Of a DNA stretch of 64,000 bases, positions 52,201 to 60,717 are shown in pieces; positions within the stretch are counted from its first letter, which is position 1, and the number at the start of each line of letters is the position of its first letter. Source of the DNA: Candidatus Rifleibacteriota bacterium (lineage in GTDB: Bacteria; Muiribacteriota; Ozemobacteria; Ozemobacterales; Ozemobacteraceae). The notes beneath the pieces were generated by a model. That model made no database searches and had not been told where the DNA came from. It saw only the letters and a list, made by a program, of their open reading frames with translations. The translations under genes and the position numbers were made by a program. The DNA is taken from positions 1 through 64,000 of the forward strand of contig JAAYVD010000117.1 in assembly GCA_012517355.1 (NCBI GenBank), given 5' to 3'.

Positions 52201-54575
52201 TGGCTGGCCCCCGAGAAGAACAGGTGTTGGATCTTCGGGCTCAGGAAGACGGAATGGACCATCAGTTCGTCCTTCTCGTCGTAGTCGACCTTGATGTTGA
52301 ACACCCCGTTCCCCGCGTCGGCGAAGTAGAACGGGCTCTGGATGTCGTGGAAAATCCACAGATCACCGTCCAATCGGGCCTTCTTCACGAAGAAGTTCAC
52401 GTAATTGCCCAGGATCGAGTTCACCTTCGACTGCAGCTGGTTCATCTTCTCGGAGGTGAACGCCGTCTTCCAGGTGGCCGGCGTTGCCGCCGGGTCCATG
52501 CCCAGGGTGCGATAGTCGTCGTCCTCCAGGACCCCGCTGGTGGTGCGGACCCCGGCCAGGGAAAAGACCGAGGCCTGGATCACCTTGCCATACCCGTCGA
52601 TGACCATCTGCGCCCGGTCGAAATCCGGCCAGCCAATGCGTCCCGTCGACTTCTCGATCTGCACGGGGTAGAAGGCCAGGGTCAGGTGGCTGGTCGCCCG
52701 GTGGGCCGGGTCTTTCAAAATGCTGCCGCCGATCACGAAGTTCCCGTCGGGGTTCGTCTCGGTGTTGTACATCCCCACGTAGATGATGCCTTTGCCACGA
52801 TACAGCACGTCGCCCCGGGTGATGAACGAGTCGAGCGAGTAGCAGCCGTCCAGCACCCAGGTCTTGCCGTCGACGGGATCTTTGGGAATGTCGTCCACGC
52901 TCTTGAGCCGGATCGTCGTGACCTTGTTGAAGTCCTTGTAATTGGTCGGATACAGGTTCAGGTGGTTCTTCTCGTCGATGCCGCCCGGCACCGACGGGTC
53001 CTTGGGCTGGAAGATCGCCCGGATGCCCGCCTCGATGCCGGTGTAGGCCCACCGCGCCGGGAAGGAGACCACGTTCCAGCAGGCCAGACCGATCTTCTTG
53101 AAGAACTCCCCGAACTTCTCGCCGAAGCTCTCGGGATTGCGGTGGTTGCCGTAGCAGACCGAAAACTCGGGATACCGCTCGACGGGGAACCCCGACTGCA
53201 TCACTTCCCCGGTCTTGACCAGCTTGAATTGCAGCGTCTCGGCGTAGATCTTCGTCTCGTCGTCATACTTGGCGTCGCTCTCGACCCACCGGTGCTCGAG
53301 CCGCAGGTGCGGGTCGGGCTCCGGCCAGTCCTCGGCGATGCGGTTGGGCTCGAAGTAGGCCGGCACCCGGTCGGGCACGTACCGCCAGGGGAACCGGCAG
53401 TAGGGGCCGGCCGGCAGAAACAGCTGCTTCACCCGCTTGCCCCGCACGTAGTCCTTGGTCGTCGAATCCCCGTAACTCGACAGGAAATCGCCAATGCTCT
53501 CCCAGATGCTGCTGCCACCCTTGGGGATGAACCCCTTGATGTAGGTGTGATGACCGAACATCTTCCTCTCGCTTTCGGTCATGTTCGCCTCGTTGAAGTC
53601 GTTCATCGTTTCCTTCAGGATGTCGTTGCCGAACAGCTTCTTCGGCTCCCAAAGCGCGCGGGCGGGGAAGGGGAGATACGACAGGCCGTTGTAGGTCACG
53701 CTGTACTGGTAGGCCTGGTTCGCTCCTGGCCGCCCATTCGGGTCCTTCCGCGTGAAGGCCCACTGGTAGGCGGGCTTGTCGGTCGGGGCGTAGTCGGGGT
53801 TCTCCAGGCCGATGACCGCCGGCCCGTGCACGTAGACCCGCGACTGGTAGGGGTGGTTCCACAAAATCAGCCGGCCCTTGCCCAGCTGGAAGTCGTTCTT
53901 GATTTCGGCCTGGTGGTTCCGGGGGTCGGGCCCGAAGATGGTGAACATCGTGTAGTTGCGCCCGATCGGCCCCACGTTGACGATCTTCATGTCGCGCGTG
54001 ATCTGGAACAGGAACTTGTGGGCCTTGGTGCCGTGCTTGAACCCGACCGTGACGTCAATGCCCAGGCTCAGCTGGTAGTCGAGCGCCATCTCGCTGTTGA
54101 GCGAGTCCTTGCGGTCCTTGGGCTTGTAGATGCAGGTGGGCAGGTTGACCGGCCGGCAGTCGATCGGCCGGTAGTCCATGATCTTCGCCCGGATCTTCTC
54201 GATGAAGAACCCCGCCCGCGTCATGTGCCGCGAGATCAGGTCGTTCGTCTGGGTCACATAGGGGGCGAAGTCGGGCAGGATGTCGAGCAGGCTGGGGTTG
54301 AGGGCGGTCTTGTCGGGGAAGAACTTCGCGTCCTTCCCCTGCCGCAGCAGGGGCCCCATCTTCCCCGCCTCGCTCGGGTCGCGGAACATCTCCTCCAGCG
54401 ACAAAAACACCTCGTCGGCCGCTGCCTCGGCGATCTGCTGCGACATCGTCGCATACACCGACATCGCCGCCTGCGAATACTCGACCGAACTGCTCTGCAT
54501 CAGGAACAGGCCCATGAAGGCCAGCAAACCGAGGATGAGGACGGCGATGATGTAGGCAAAACCGCGCCTAGCCAT
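52197..54575 (-). CDS. Large PilX-like pseudopilin-type protein (operon B)
   Basis: This protein has 792 aa from the ATG at 54575, with GGAGGACTC before it; the longer frame from 54617 lacks a ribosome site. The short leader MARRG is followed by FAYIIAVLILGLLAFMGLFLM, typical of PilX/GspK-type minor pilins. A very large exported region follows. Near the end (about 590-690), GCYSLDSFITRGDVLYRGKGIIYVG and NFVIGGSI resemble the corresponding part of the 938-aa paralogue in operon A. PilX proteins are normally about 200 residues, so both paralogues are greatly enlarged. Confidence 0.8.
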   Translation of the reverse strand: MARRGFAYIIAVLILGLLAFMGLFLMQSSSVEYSQAAMSVYATMSQQIAEAAADEVFLSLEEMFRDPSEAGKMGPLLRQGKDAKFFPDKTALNPSLLDILPDFAPYVTQTNDLISRHMTRAGFFIEKIRAKIMDYRPIDCRPVNLPTCIYKPKDRKDSLNSEMALDYQLSLGIDVTVGFKHGTKAHKFLFQITRDMKIVNVGPIGRNYTMFTIFGPDPRNHQAEIKNDFQLGKGRLILWNHPYQSRVYVHGPAVIGLENPDYAPTDKPAYQWAFTRKDPNGRPGANQAYQYSVTYNGLSYLPFPARALWEPKKLFGNDILKETMNDFNEANMTESERKMFGHHTYIKGFIPKGGSSIWESIGDFLSSYGDSTTKDYVRGKRVKQLFLPAGPYCRFPWRYVPDRVPAYFEPNRIAEDWPEPDPHLRLEHRWVESDAKYDDETKIYAETLQFKLVKTGEVMQSGFPVERYPEFSVCYGNHRNPESFGEKFGEFFKKIGLACWNVVSFPARWAYTGIEAGIRAIFQPKDPSVPGGIDEKNHLNLYPTNYKDFNKVTTIRLKSVDDIPKDPVDGKTWVLDGCYSLDSFITRGDVLYRGKGIIYVGMYNTETNPDGNFVIGGSILKDPAHRATSHLTLAFYPVQIEKSTGRIGWPDFDRAQMVIDGYGKVIQASVFSLAGVRTTSGVLEDDDYRTLGMDPAATPATWKTAFTSEKMNQLQSKVNSILGNYVNFFVKKARLDGDLWIFHDIQSPFYFADAGNGVFNIKVDYDEKDELMVHSVFLSPKIQHLFFSGASQ

Positions 54576-54629
54576 GAGTCCTCCTTTGACCGATAACCTG
54601 AAGCCAGATCCCATCAACGTTTGTCCTTA

Positions 54630-54658
54630 AGTGTAACATACCCCACCCACCCCGTCAA
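54630..54658 (-). promoter_or_regulatory. Strong promoter of pilus operon B
   Basis: On the minus strand, TTGACG (54658-54653), 17 bp, and TACACT (54635-54630), 55 bp before the start at 54575. Confidence 0.75.
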
Positions 54659-54728
54659 ACCTGCTCGCCGCCGGTTCCGGATTCCGTCCCTCCCCTTCCC
54701 CGCGTGCCCACCCCCGGTGCGGGGTCCA

Positions 54729-55985
54729 CTAGGATGGGGACACCAGGTTCTCCAAGGGGTGGATGCGATACGCCTGCCAGGCCGGGACCAGGGCCGCCAC
54801 CATGCCCAGGACCACTACCATCGGGAGCAGGACATGGTCGACCGGACCCCAACACCAGGGATCGATCTCCAGGCCCGCTTCCGCCCGGAAGACCGGAGCC
54901 CCCGCTCCCAACATCCCGTGCCCCCCAGCCAGGCCCAGCAGGCCCCCGGCCAGGGAGAGACACACCGCCTCGGCCATGATCAGGCCGAAGACCCATCGCC
55001 GGCTGGCCCCGAGGCACCGCAGGAGGGCATAGTCCCGCCGGCGCTCCCGGAGAACCCACAACAGGGCGACCAGCAGGAACAGGGTGCCGATGAGCACCAC
55101 CAGGCCGGCGATGCCAAGGACGAGGTGATCGACCCACCCGATGATGCTGAACAACTGGGGAAGGACCTCGTTGGGAAAGATCACCTGGGCCCGGGGATCC
55201 TTCCTCAGCGCATACTGAAGGTCCTTGAGGCCAGGATGGAGCAGGTCCCCGCGAATCCGGCGGATCTTCAGCAGAGCCCCGGAGACCTCCCGGTGGCCAT
55301 GGTCGGTGAGCATCTCCCGGGTTTCCTCGCCGTGCCCCTCCAGCGTGAAAAAGTCCTCCAGGGGAATGTAGATGGCCCGGTCGTGGGGAGTCCCGGTCCT
55401 GGCCATGATGCCGACGAACGTCAGGGTCGTCCTCCCGTGGACGGGAGCCCCTTCGGTGACGCCACAGGCGGGGGAAAAGGTGTCGCCCAGCTTGATCCCC
55501 AGCTTCCGTGCCGCCTCCCAGCCGGCCACCGCCTGGTGTCGGGCGCCCGGGGGAAACCCCCGTCCCTGCCCGCCCCCGGCCGCGTCGAAACCGATCCCCC
55601 TTCCCGGCTGGATCTCCAGGTCGGTGAAGAAGGAGGGATCGATCGCGTTCACCCGCACCCCGGCGTAGGAGTGCCCCGAAATGAAAGGAATGACGGCGGT
55701 GACCACGGGATTCCGTCTGATCTCCTCGATCGTCTGCCAGGGAATGGTCCCGGGCATCTCCTCCAGATGGTAGAGGGAGTTCAACACGATCTGCAGCGGC
55801 GACCCCCGCGGGCCGACCACGGCATCCACCCCAAGGCCCACGCGCAGGAAAAACCGGTGGGTCTGTTCCCGGAGCGAAACCGTCGCGGTCATGAGGGCGA
55901 CTCCCAGAGCAAGGCTCAGGACAGCCGCCAACGACGAGAGGGCGTGTCGTCGCAGGGAATGGACCACCAGCTGGAAGAAACTCAT
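54729..55985 (-). CDS. FtsX/MacB-type ABC transporter permease
   Basis: This protein has 418 aa. One N-terminal membrane helix (about 18-38), a periplasmic domain (about 45-290), and three C-terminal helices (about 295-410) form the MacB/LolC topology. RERRRDYALLRCLGASRRWVFGLIMAE is the coupling-helix signature, and the end LVPAWQAYRIHPLENL is typical. It works with the ATPase encoded just upstream (4-bp overlap), likely moving or extracting a substrate at the outer face of the inner membrane rather than importing. The substrate is unknown. Confidence 0.9.
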   Translation of the reverse strand: MSFFQLVVHSLRRHALSSLAAVLSLALGVALMTATVSLREQTHRFFLRVGLGVDAVVGPRGSPLQIVLNSLYHLEEMPGTIPWQTIEEIRRNPVVTAVIPFISGHSYAGVRVNAIDPSFFTDLEIQPGRGIGFDAAGGGQGRGFPPGARHQAVAGWEAARKLGIKLGDTFSPACGVTEGAPVHGRTTLTFVGIMARTGTPHDRAIYIPLEDFFTLEGHGEETREMLTDHGHREVSGALLKIRRIRGDLLHPGLKDLQYALRKDPRAQVIFPNEVLPQLFSIIGWVDHLVLGIAGLVVLIGTLFLLVALLWVLRERRRDYALLRCLGASRRWVFGLIMAEAVCLSLAGGLLGLAGGHGMLGAGAPVFRAEAGLEIDPWCWGPVDHVLLPMVVVLGMVAALVPAWQAYRIHPLENLVSPS

Positions 55986-56704
55986 CCGCCTTTCCTCCCG
56001 GGCTCCGCGGTCGCCCGGTTGAGATCGAAAATGGAGACCCGCCGTCCCACGCGGTCCACGGTCGCCGGGTCATGGCTGACCACGACCAGGGTGCACCCCT
56101 TCGTCGCGGCCAGCCGCAAGAACAGGTCCATCGTGTTCCGGGCGTTGGTGGGGTCCAGCGAGGCGGTCGGCTCATCCGCCAGCAGGATGGGTGGCGAATG
56201 GATGACCGCCCTCGCCGCCGCCACCCGCTGCTGTTCCCCTATCGACAGGCGGGCGGGATCCTGGCCGGCCTGGTCGGCCAGGCCGACCTGGGAGAGGACC
56301 TCCATGGCGTCTTCGCGGCGGATCGTCTTCCCGGCAAGGGTGCCGGCCAGGAGCAGATTGTCGATGACCGGCAATCCCTGGAAGAGATTGAAGGCCTGGA
56401 AGACCAACCCGATCCGGTGGGCCCGGAAGGCGTCCCGGCCCGCCTCCGAGAGGAGATCCAGGCGGACGCCGTCCACTTCCACCTCCCCGGCTTCGGGAGA
56501 GAGGAGCCCTGCCAACAGGTGCAGCAGGGTGGACTTGCCCGTTCCCGAGGGGCCGACGATGGCGACCTGTTCGCCGCGGGTCACGGAGAATCCGGGAATA
56601 TCCAGCAGAAGGCGCGGTCCGTTGGCGCCGGGAACGGAATACCGGCATTGGCGGATGGCGAGAAGCGTCTGGTCCGGGGAGCCGCTGGGGGACGCCCCGC
56701 TCAT
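55982..56704 (-). CDS. LolD/MacB-type ABC transporter ATPase
   Basis: This protein has 240 aa. Walker A is GPSGTGKST (about 50), the signature is LSIGEQQRVAAARAV, Walker B is ILLADEPTASLD and the switch is VSHDPAT. Signature residue two is I rather than the usual S-G-G core, as seen in some LolD relatives. It powers the permease encoded 4 bp downstream. Confidence 0.92.
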   Translation of the reverse strand: MSGASPSGSPDQTLLAIRQCRYSVPGANGPRLLLDIPGFSVTRGEQVAIVGPSGTGKSTLLHLLAGLLSPEAGEVEVDGVRLDLLSEAGRDAFRAHRIGLVFQAFNLFQGLPVIDNLLLAGTLAGKTIRREDAMEVLSQVGLADQAGQDPARLSIGEQQRVAAARAVIHSPPILLADEPTASLDPTNARNTMDLFLRLAATKGCTLVVVSHDPATVDRVGRRVSIFDLNRATAEPGRKGG

Positions 56705-58296
56705 TTCGCCCCCAGCTCCCGCAGCAACCCGGTCATGGAGGCGTTCCGCTCCTCGGCCGCCAGTTCCAGGAGGGTTCGCCCGCCCGTGGTCCGGGTTTCG
56801 ACCGAAACCCCCCCTGTGATCAGCTCCCGAACCGCCTCCGGAAGATTATACCGGACGGCGAGATGGATGGGGAACTCCCCCTTCCGGTTGGGAAGGTCGA
56901 CCCGCGCTCCCCTCCTGAGGAGCCACCGGGCCATTTCCCCCTTGCCGTTGGCAATGGCCCAGGCGAGAGGCGTGAAACCCCTGGAGTCCTGGACGTCGAG
57001 GTTGGCACGATGCCTGGCCAGGACTTCCATGGTCTCCAGCTGACCCGCTTCGGCGGCGGCGTGGGCGGGGGTCCGGTGTTGGTGGTTCCGGGCGTCGACC
57101 TGGGCCCCCAGCGAAGCCAGGAACCCCGCTTGCTCGACGAACCCGAAGCGGGCCGCCAGGTGCATCGGAGTGTTTCCCTCCGGGTCCCGGGATTCCAGGT
57201 TGGTTCCTCCCCGCCACAGCAAGTGCAGGCCGGGAAGGTCGTTGGCTTTCGAAAACTGCAGGATCAGGGGGACCGAGGCCACCTCTGACCGGAGGGGATC
57301 GTCATAGGCATCCCTCAGAGAGGTGAACGTGGCGTCCCTGACCCGCAGAAAGCCTTTGGTCCGCCGGTCCGGCGCGGGAACTTCCTCGACCACCCCCACC
57401 AGTTCCCCGCTTTTATGCCACGAGGCAGGGATGGGGGCGCCACTGGCGAGACGGACCTGGATGGAATTGAAGGGGTCGGGGGGAATGCCAGTGCAGCATC
57501 CGTCCCAGGCGAATCTTCCCAGGACCAGGTCCCCATTTTCCCGTTGCCCTTCGGGGCCGACCAGGTTCCCCTTCAATCGCCCCACTTTCCCGAGGAATCC
57601 CGACCAGGAGGCCGGGAGAGCCATCTCCTCGATCCCCTTTCCTGCCAGCCCGTGCAACAACGAGGCAAAATCATCCCAGAGGTCCAGAGCCAGGGCTTCC
57701 GAGCCCAGGGAGGTGGGGCCGAGAGGGATGGGCATCTCGGGCGCGGGAAGGACCTCCTGGGCCTCCATCCGGTAGATGTACCCGTCCTGCGGGGATGGTT
57801 CGACGAAAAAGGTTCCCCGGGCGGTGACCGGTCGGAACCGGACGAATGGCGTCGGTTGGGGGATTTCCACGAGGACGTACTGGTTGAACTGGGGACGCGG
57901 TCCGTAACAGCAGGTCTGGGTCGTGGCCATCAGCATGAAAGCTTTGATCAGATCCCCTTCCTGGAGCGGGAACATGAAGCCAGTGAGCTGGGCGGACCGA
58001 CCATGCCGGGCGGTGATGCCCGAGGGGGGGGGCCGGTCCGGCCGGTCGGCCTGGAAATCCCACTGTTTCAACTGGGAGAACAGGAGGAGGTCTTCCTCCC
58101 CGGCGATGCCGCCTTCCCGGACGCCGATCGAAAAGTGGCCCGTGGTATCTTCCACCGGCCCGACGGAAACAGGCCCGGCACCGCGGGTTGGCCCCGGACA
58201 GGCCAGCAGGACCGCCACCAGGCACGCCAGGACCGCTCCCGTTCGGGGAGGGCCTCCTGGGCCCGGCCGTATGCTGTGCGGGGCGCTTTTCCTCAT
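56701..58296 (-). CDS. Secreted protein with two DUF3299-like modules and ankyrin repeats
   Basis: This protein has 531 aa from the ATG at 58296, which overlaps the upstream stop by 4 bp. The signal peptide ends near residue 38. Two DUF3299-type modules follow. In the first (about 70-190), GFMFPLQEGDLIKAFMLM leads to the CCYGPRPQFNQYV motif. In the second (about 225-320), FAWDGCCTGIPPDPFNSIQV repeats the Cys-Cys/NxxxV pattern. After about 370, four to five ankyrin repeats follow (DPEGNTPMHLAARFG, HQHRTPAHAAAEAG, SRGFTPLAWAIANG, RKGEFPIHLAVRYN, GGRTLLELAAEE). DUF3299 proteins often neighbour MacB-type transporters, as here. The paired cysteines could bind a metal; that is inference. Confidence 0.82.
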   Translation of the reverse strand: MRKSAPHSIRPGPGGPPRTGAVLACLVAVLLACPGPTRGAGPVSVGPVEDTTGHFSIGVREGGIAGEEDLLLFSQLKQWDFQADRPDRPPPSGITARHGRSAQLTGFMFPLQEGDLIKAFMLMATTQTCCYGPRPQFNQYVLVEIPQPTPFVRFRPVTARGTFFVEPSPQDGYIYRMEAQEVLPAPEMPIPLGPTSLGSEALALDLWDDFASLLHGLAGKGIEEMALPASWSGFLGKVGRLKGNLVGPEGQRENGDLVLGRFAWDGCCTGIPPDPFNSIQVRLASGAPIPASWHKSGELVGVVEEVPAPDRRTKGFLRVRDATFTSLRDAYDDPLRSEVASVPLILQFSKANDLPGLHLLWRGGTNLESRDPEGNTPMHLAARFGFVEQAGFLASLGAQVDARNHQHRTPAHAAAEAGQLETMEVLARHRANLDVQDSRGFTPLAWAIANGKGEMARWLLRRGARVDLPNRKGEFPIHLAVRYNLPEAVRELITGGVSVETRTTGGRTLLELAAEERNASMTGLLRELGAK

Positions 58297-59993
58297 GGTT
58301 CCTTTTCCCCGAACACCTCGGCGGTGAACCGGAACAGTTCGGCGCCGGGTTGTTGGTGCGAACCAGGCGGCAAACCGGCTTTCAGATCCAGGTGCTGGAG
58401 AAAGGTGTCCCGGTCCCATCCCTGCTCGGTGGCGACCTGGGGAAGGAAGACTCCCGACCGGAAGCCCCGTTTCAACAGCACCCCGTCACGACCCACCTGG
58501 ATCTCTTCCAGGCTCTTGACCGGGATCATCGGGGACAGCACGGAAATCTCGATGTCGATCTCGCGCAACTCCTCGAGGGTGACCGCCGGAAACCGCGGAT
58601 CCCGAGTCGCCGCCGCCACCGCCATCTCCTGGATCGCGTCCCCCAGCGGCTGGACCCCCTGGATCAACCCGATGCAGCCGCGCAGCTCCCCGTGCTCCTT
58701 CAGCGTCACGAACACCCCGCATTCCTCCCGGAACCGCGGGTCCGCAAACTCGACCTTCGGCTGCGGCTTCCCGGCCAGGACCGCTTCCAGAGTCGTCCGA
58801 ACCGCGGTCAGTGCTTCCTGGTGCATGTCCATGCTTCCCTCTCCTTTTGTGGTTTCGATCTTTCCCAGAGCCGGCGCTGTTCCCGCGGAAAAAGCGGCCG
58901 GCCCCACCTGGGTGGACGCTCCGGATGCCGCCCCCGTCTCCCGTTCCGACGACACGGGAAGGCTGGCCGTGGCCGGGTCGGCCACGGCGGCCGGCGAACC
59001 GGCGGCCGGCGAACCGGCGGCCGGCAAACCGGACGCCTCGAACAGGATGGTCGCATATCCCACCACCTGGTCCCGGTCTCCCGAGGCGGCCGAGGAATCG
59101 GTCTGGACCAGCAACCGCGCCTTGGCCCCTGCCTCCTTCATCACCGTCAGCAGGGCCAGCACTCCGTTCAACCCGCACAGCTCCGTCTCCCCCTTCGCGC
59201 ACCGCGCCAGCAGGCCGGGGGCATCCAGGGCCAGGACCGCCTTGATTCCCGCCTCGTCCAGGGCCCTGGCCGTCGCCACGTCATGGTAGTGCGACCAGTC
59301 GGTCGAGGCCACGATCAGCACCCGTCCCGGAAACCCCGCCAGCACCCTCCGCAAGGTGCGGCCCAGGGCCAGCCCGTTGTCCGGGGCCCCCCCCACCGAC
59401 ACGAAGACGGACGGCCGCATCCCCAGAGTCTTGATGAGGAAGGGAAGCTCCACTTCGAGGGAATGCTCCGCCAGGTGCTGGCTGGGATCCGCCACCAGGG
59501 CTGGATCCGCCGCCAGAAGCTCGCGGCTGGCGGTGCCGTCCGCCGGTACCGGGCCGAGCGGGGTGTCGAAGCCGCCCGCCGGCCAGACCGAGACCGTCGG
59601 CCGGCCAGACCGGTGGTCGACCCCCAGCAGGTAGATCCGGTCGAAGGTCTGCCCCGCCAGGGTCTTGAACCCGGTAGCTGCCGCCGCCCCGGAATAGACA
59701 TACCCCGCGTGCGGCACGACCAGCCCCACCAGCTGCGCCCCCGGGGCGCACACCGTCGGGCTGGCCGCCTTGGCCAGCAGGTCATCGACCAGGTGTCCCA
59801 GCTCGTCGGGATTATCCGGGTAGAAGCTGCCAGCCACCGCGGCCGGCCGCAGCGGGTCCTGCTCCGCTCCGACCGTGGCTCCCGCGCCCAGCACCAGGCA
59901 CAGCAGCACGCCTGCCACCAGCCGCCCCCGCTTGCCCACGGCGCCCAACGGATCCCGGACCGGGGCGCTTCCCGTCCTACGCATGCGTTTCAT
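58293..59993 (-). CDS. MEMO-AMMECR1 fusion protein with signal peptide
   Basis: This protein has 566 aa from the ATG at 59993, with GGTGAGGGGGGGAAC before it. A signal-like helix (about 24-43) comes first. A MEMO1 domain (about 48-320) has PHAGYVYSGAAAATGF, LLGVDHRSG, HSLEVELPFLI, STDWSHYHD and the aligned His/Asp/Cys residues that resemble the metal site of class III dioxygenases. A Gly/Ala/Pro linker with a 15-bp repeat is followed by an AMMECR1 domain (about 390-565; CGVFVTLKEHGELRGCIG, DPRFPAVTLEEL). MEMO-AMMECR1 pairs form the AmmeMemoRadiSam group with a radical-SAM protein, which is absent here. An exported fusion is unusual; the chemistry is unknown. Confidence 0.85.
   Translation of the reverse strand: MKRMRRTGSAPVRDPLGAVGKRGRLVAGVLLCLVLGAGATVGAEQDPLRPAAVAGSFYPDNPDELGHLVDDLLAKAASPTVCAPGAQLVGLVVPHAGYVYSGAAAATGFKTLAGQTFDRIYLLGVDHRSGRPTVSVWPAGGFDTPLGPVPADGTASRELLAADPALVADPSQHLAEHSLEVELPFLIKTLGMRPSVFVSVGGAPDNGLALGRTLRRVLAGFPGRVLIVASTDWSHYHDVATARALDEAGIKAVLALDAPGLLARCAKGETELCGLNGVLALLTVMKEAGAKARLLVQTDSSAASGDRDQVVGYATILFEASGLPAAGSPAAGSPAAVADPATASLPVSSERETGAASGASTQVGPAAFSAGTAPALGKIETTKGEGSMDMHQEALTAVRTTLEAVLAGKPQPKVEFADPRFREECGVFVTLKEHGELRGCIGLIQGVQPLGDAIQEMAVAAATRDPRFPAVTLEELREIDIEISVLSPMIPVKSLEEIQVGRDGVLLKRGFRSGVFLPQVATEQGWDRDTFLQHLDLKAGLPPGSHQQPGAELFRFTAEVFGEKEP
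58986..59030 (-). repeat. 15-bp tandem repeat (3 units)
   Basis: Three units of GGCGGCCGGCGAACC (the third has one change) encode the AAGSP linker of the MEMO-AMMECR1 protein. Confidence 0.9.
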
Positions 59994-60094
59994 GTTCCCC
60001 CCCTCACCTTGTTCCTGCAGGAACCCCGCCCCCCACGGTGCCGGGAACGGTGCCACGACCCTTCCGAAAGCCCGTTCCGGTCTCCGGGTGGGTC

Positions 60095-60176
60095 CCGACC
60101 GACACGAGGTCGGAAGTGCCCCGTTGCCGCCACGGAGGGCGGCGCGAAACGCGAGTTTCGCGCACCGCAAAGGGGC
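60095..60176 (+). repeat. Structured repeat copy A (tandem array)
   Basis: CCGACCGACACGAGGTCGG, then GCCCCGTTGC...GCAAAGGGGC enclosing CCGCC-ACGGAG-GGCGG and CGCGAAAC-GCGA-GTTTCGCG. Copy B begins on the last base of copy A; the period is 81 bp. Confidence 0.92.
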
Positions 60177-60257
60177 CGACCGGCACGAGGTCGGAAGTGC
60201 CCCTTTGCCGCCACGGAGGGCGGCGCGAAACGCGAGTTTCGCGCACCGCAAAGGGGC
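60176..60257 (+). repeat. Structured repeat copy B (tandem array)
   Basis: It is identical to copy A apart from a few bases (GGCACGAG for GACACGAG, GCCCCTTTGC for GCCCCGTTGC). The second change restores full pairing of the outer stem with GCAAAGGGGC. Confidence 0.92.
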
Positions 60258-60320
60258 CGACCGACACGAGGTCGGAAGTGGGCCGCGGGCGCCAGGATGG
60301 CGCATCCTCCGCGGACCCCT
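60257..60320 (+). repeat. Structured repeat copy C, variant body
   Basis: The first 24 bases match copies A and B (CCGACCGACACGAGGTCGGAAG). The body then changes to GGGCCGCGG...CCGCGGACCC around a perfect AGGATG-GCG-CATCCT hairpin. The head is conserved with a different stem body. Confidence 0.7.
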
Positions 60321-60717
60321 CCGGTCCTGACCGGGAAAGGATGGCAACCAAACCCCCTGGCCGGGAGAGGGGCGCGAAAGGCCCGGTTCACGCTTCGCCA
60401 TGGCCCCGCCACCGGTCACGGGCCTTCCCAGGACTCTCGGGCCCCTGTGCTCCAGGTTCCCTTCCGCTCCCGCCCCCGGGGTCGCCGCGGGCGGTCCCCT
60501 GCCAGGGACGTGACATCCGGCTCTTTCTCCCTGCCCTCCGCGCCTTCCCCCGAGCTCCTTTCCGATGGTTCCTGCCTGGCCACCGCCACCTTCCCGGTGG
60601 CGGGTCTGGAGGCCGGACGACCCGGCTTGCTCCCCTTCGGGCCCATTCACGTCCATCTGTGTTCACCCGCGGCCAGGCTTGCCGTCAGCTTCTCCCGGCA
60701 GTCGGGGGAAACCCCGG

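Larger units (their letters stand above)
59994..60717. other. Intergenic region with tandem structured repeats, about 720 bp
   Basis: No gene is supported on either strand; reading frames in it cross the repeats. It holds copies A, B and C of the structured repeat (60095-60320). A further GCGCGAAAGG...TTCACGCTTCGCC fragment lies at 60372-60400. The right half (60420-60717) shows nothing I can name. The promoter of the MEMO operon should lie near 60000-60090 but I see no clear -35/-10. Confidence 0.55.

Noticed and set aside
60095-60320. Tandem copies as a CRISPR or tRNA-like cluster
   Set aside because: The 81-bp period has no unique spacers; the folds lack D- and T-loop consensus; the same unit occurs singly elsewhere.
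59875-60330. Reading frame over the tandem repeats
   Set aside because: The predicted product is simply a translation of the repeat units; no start signal or domain.
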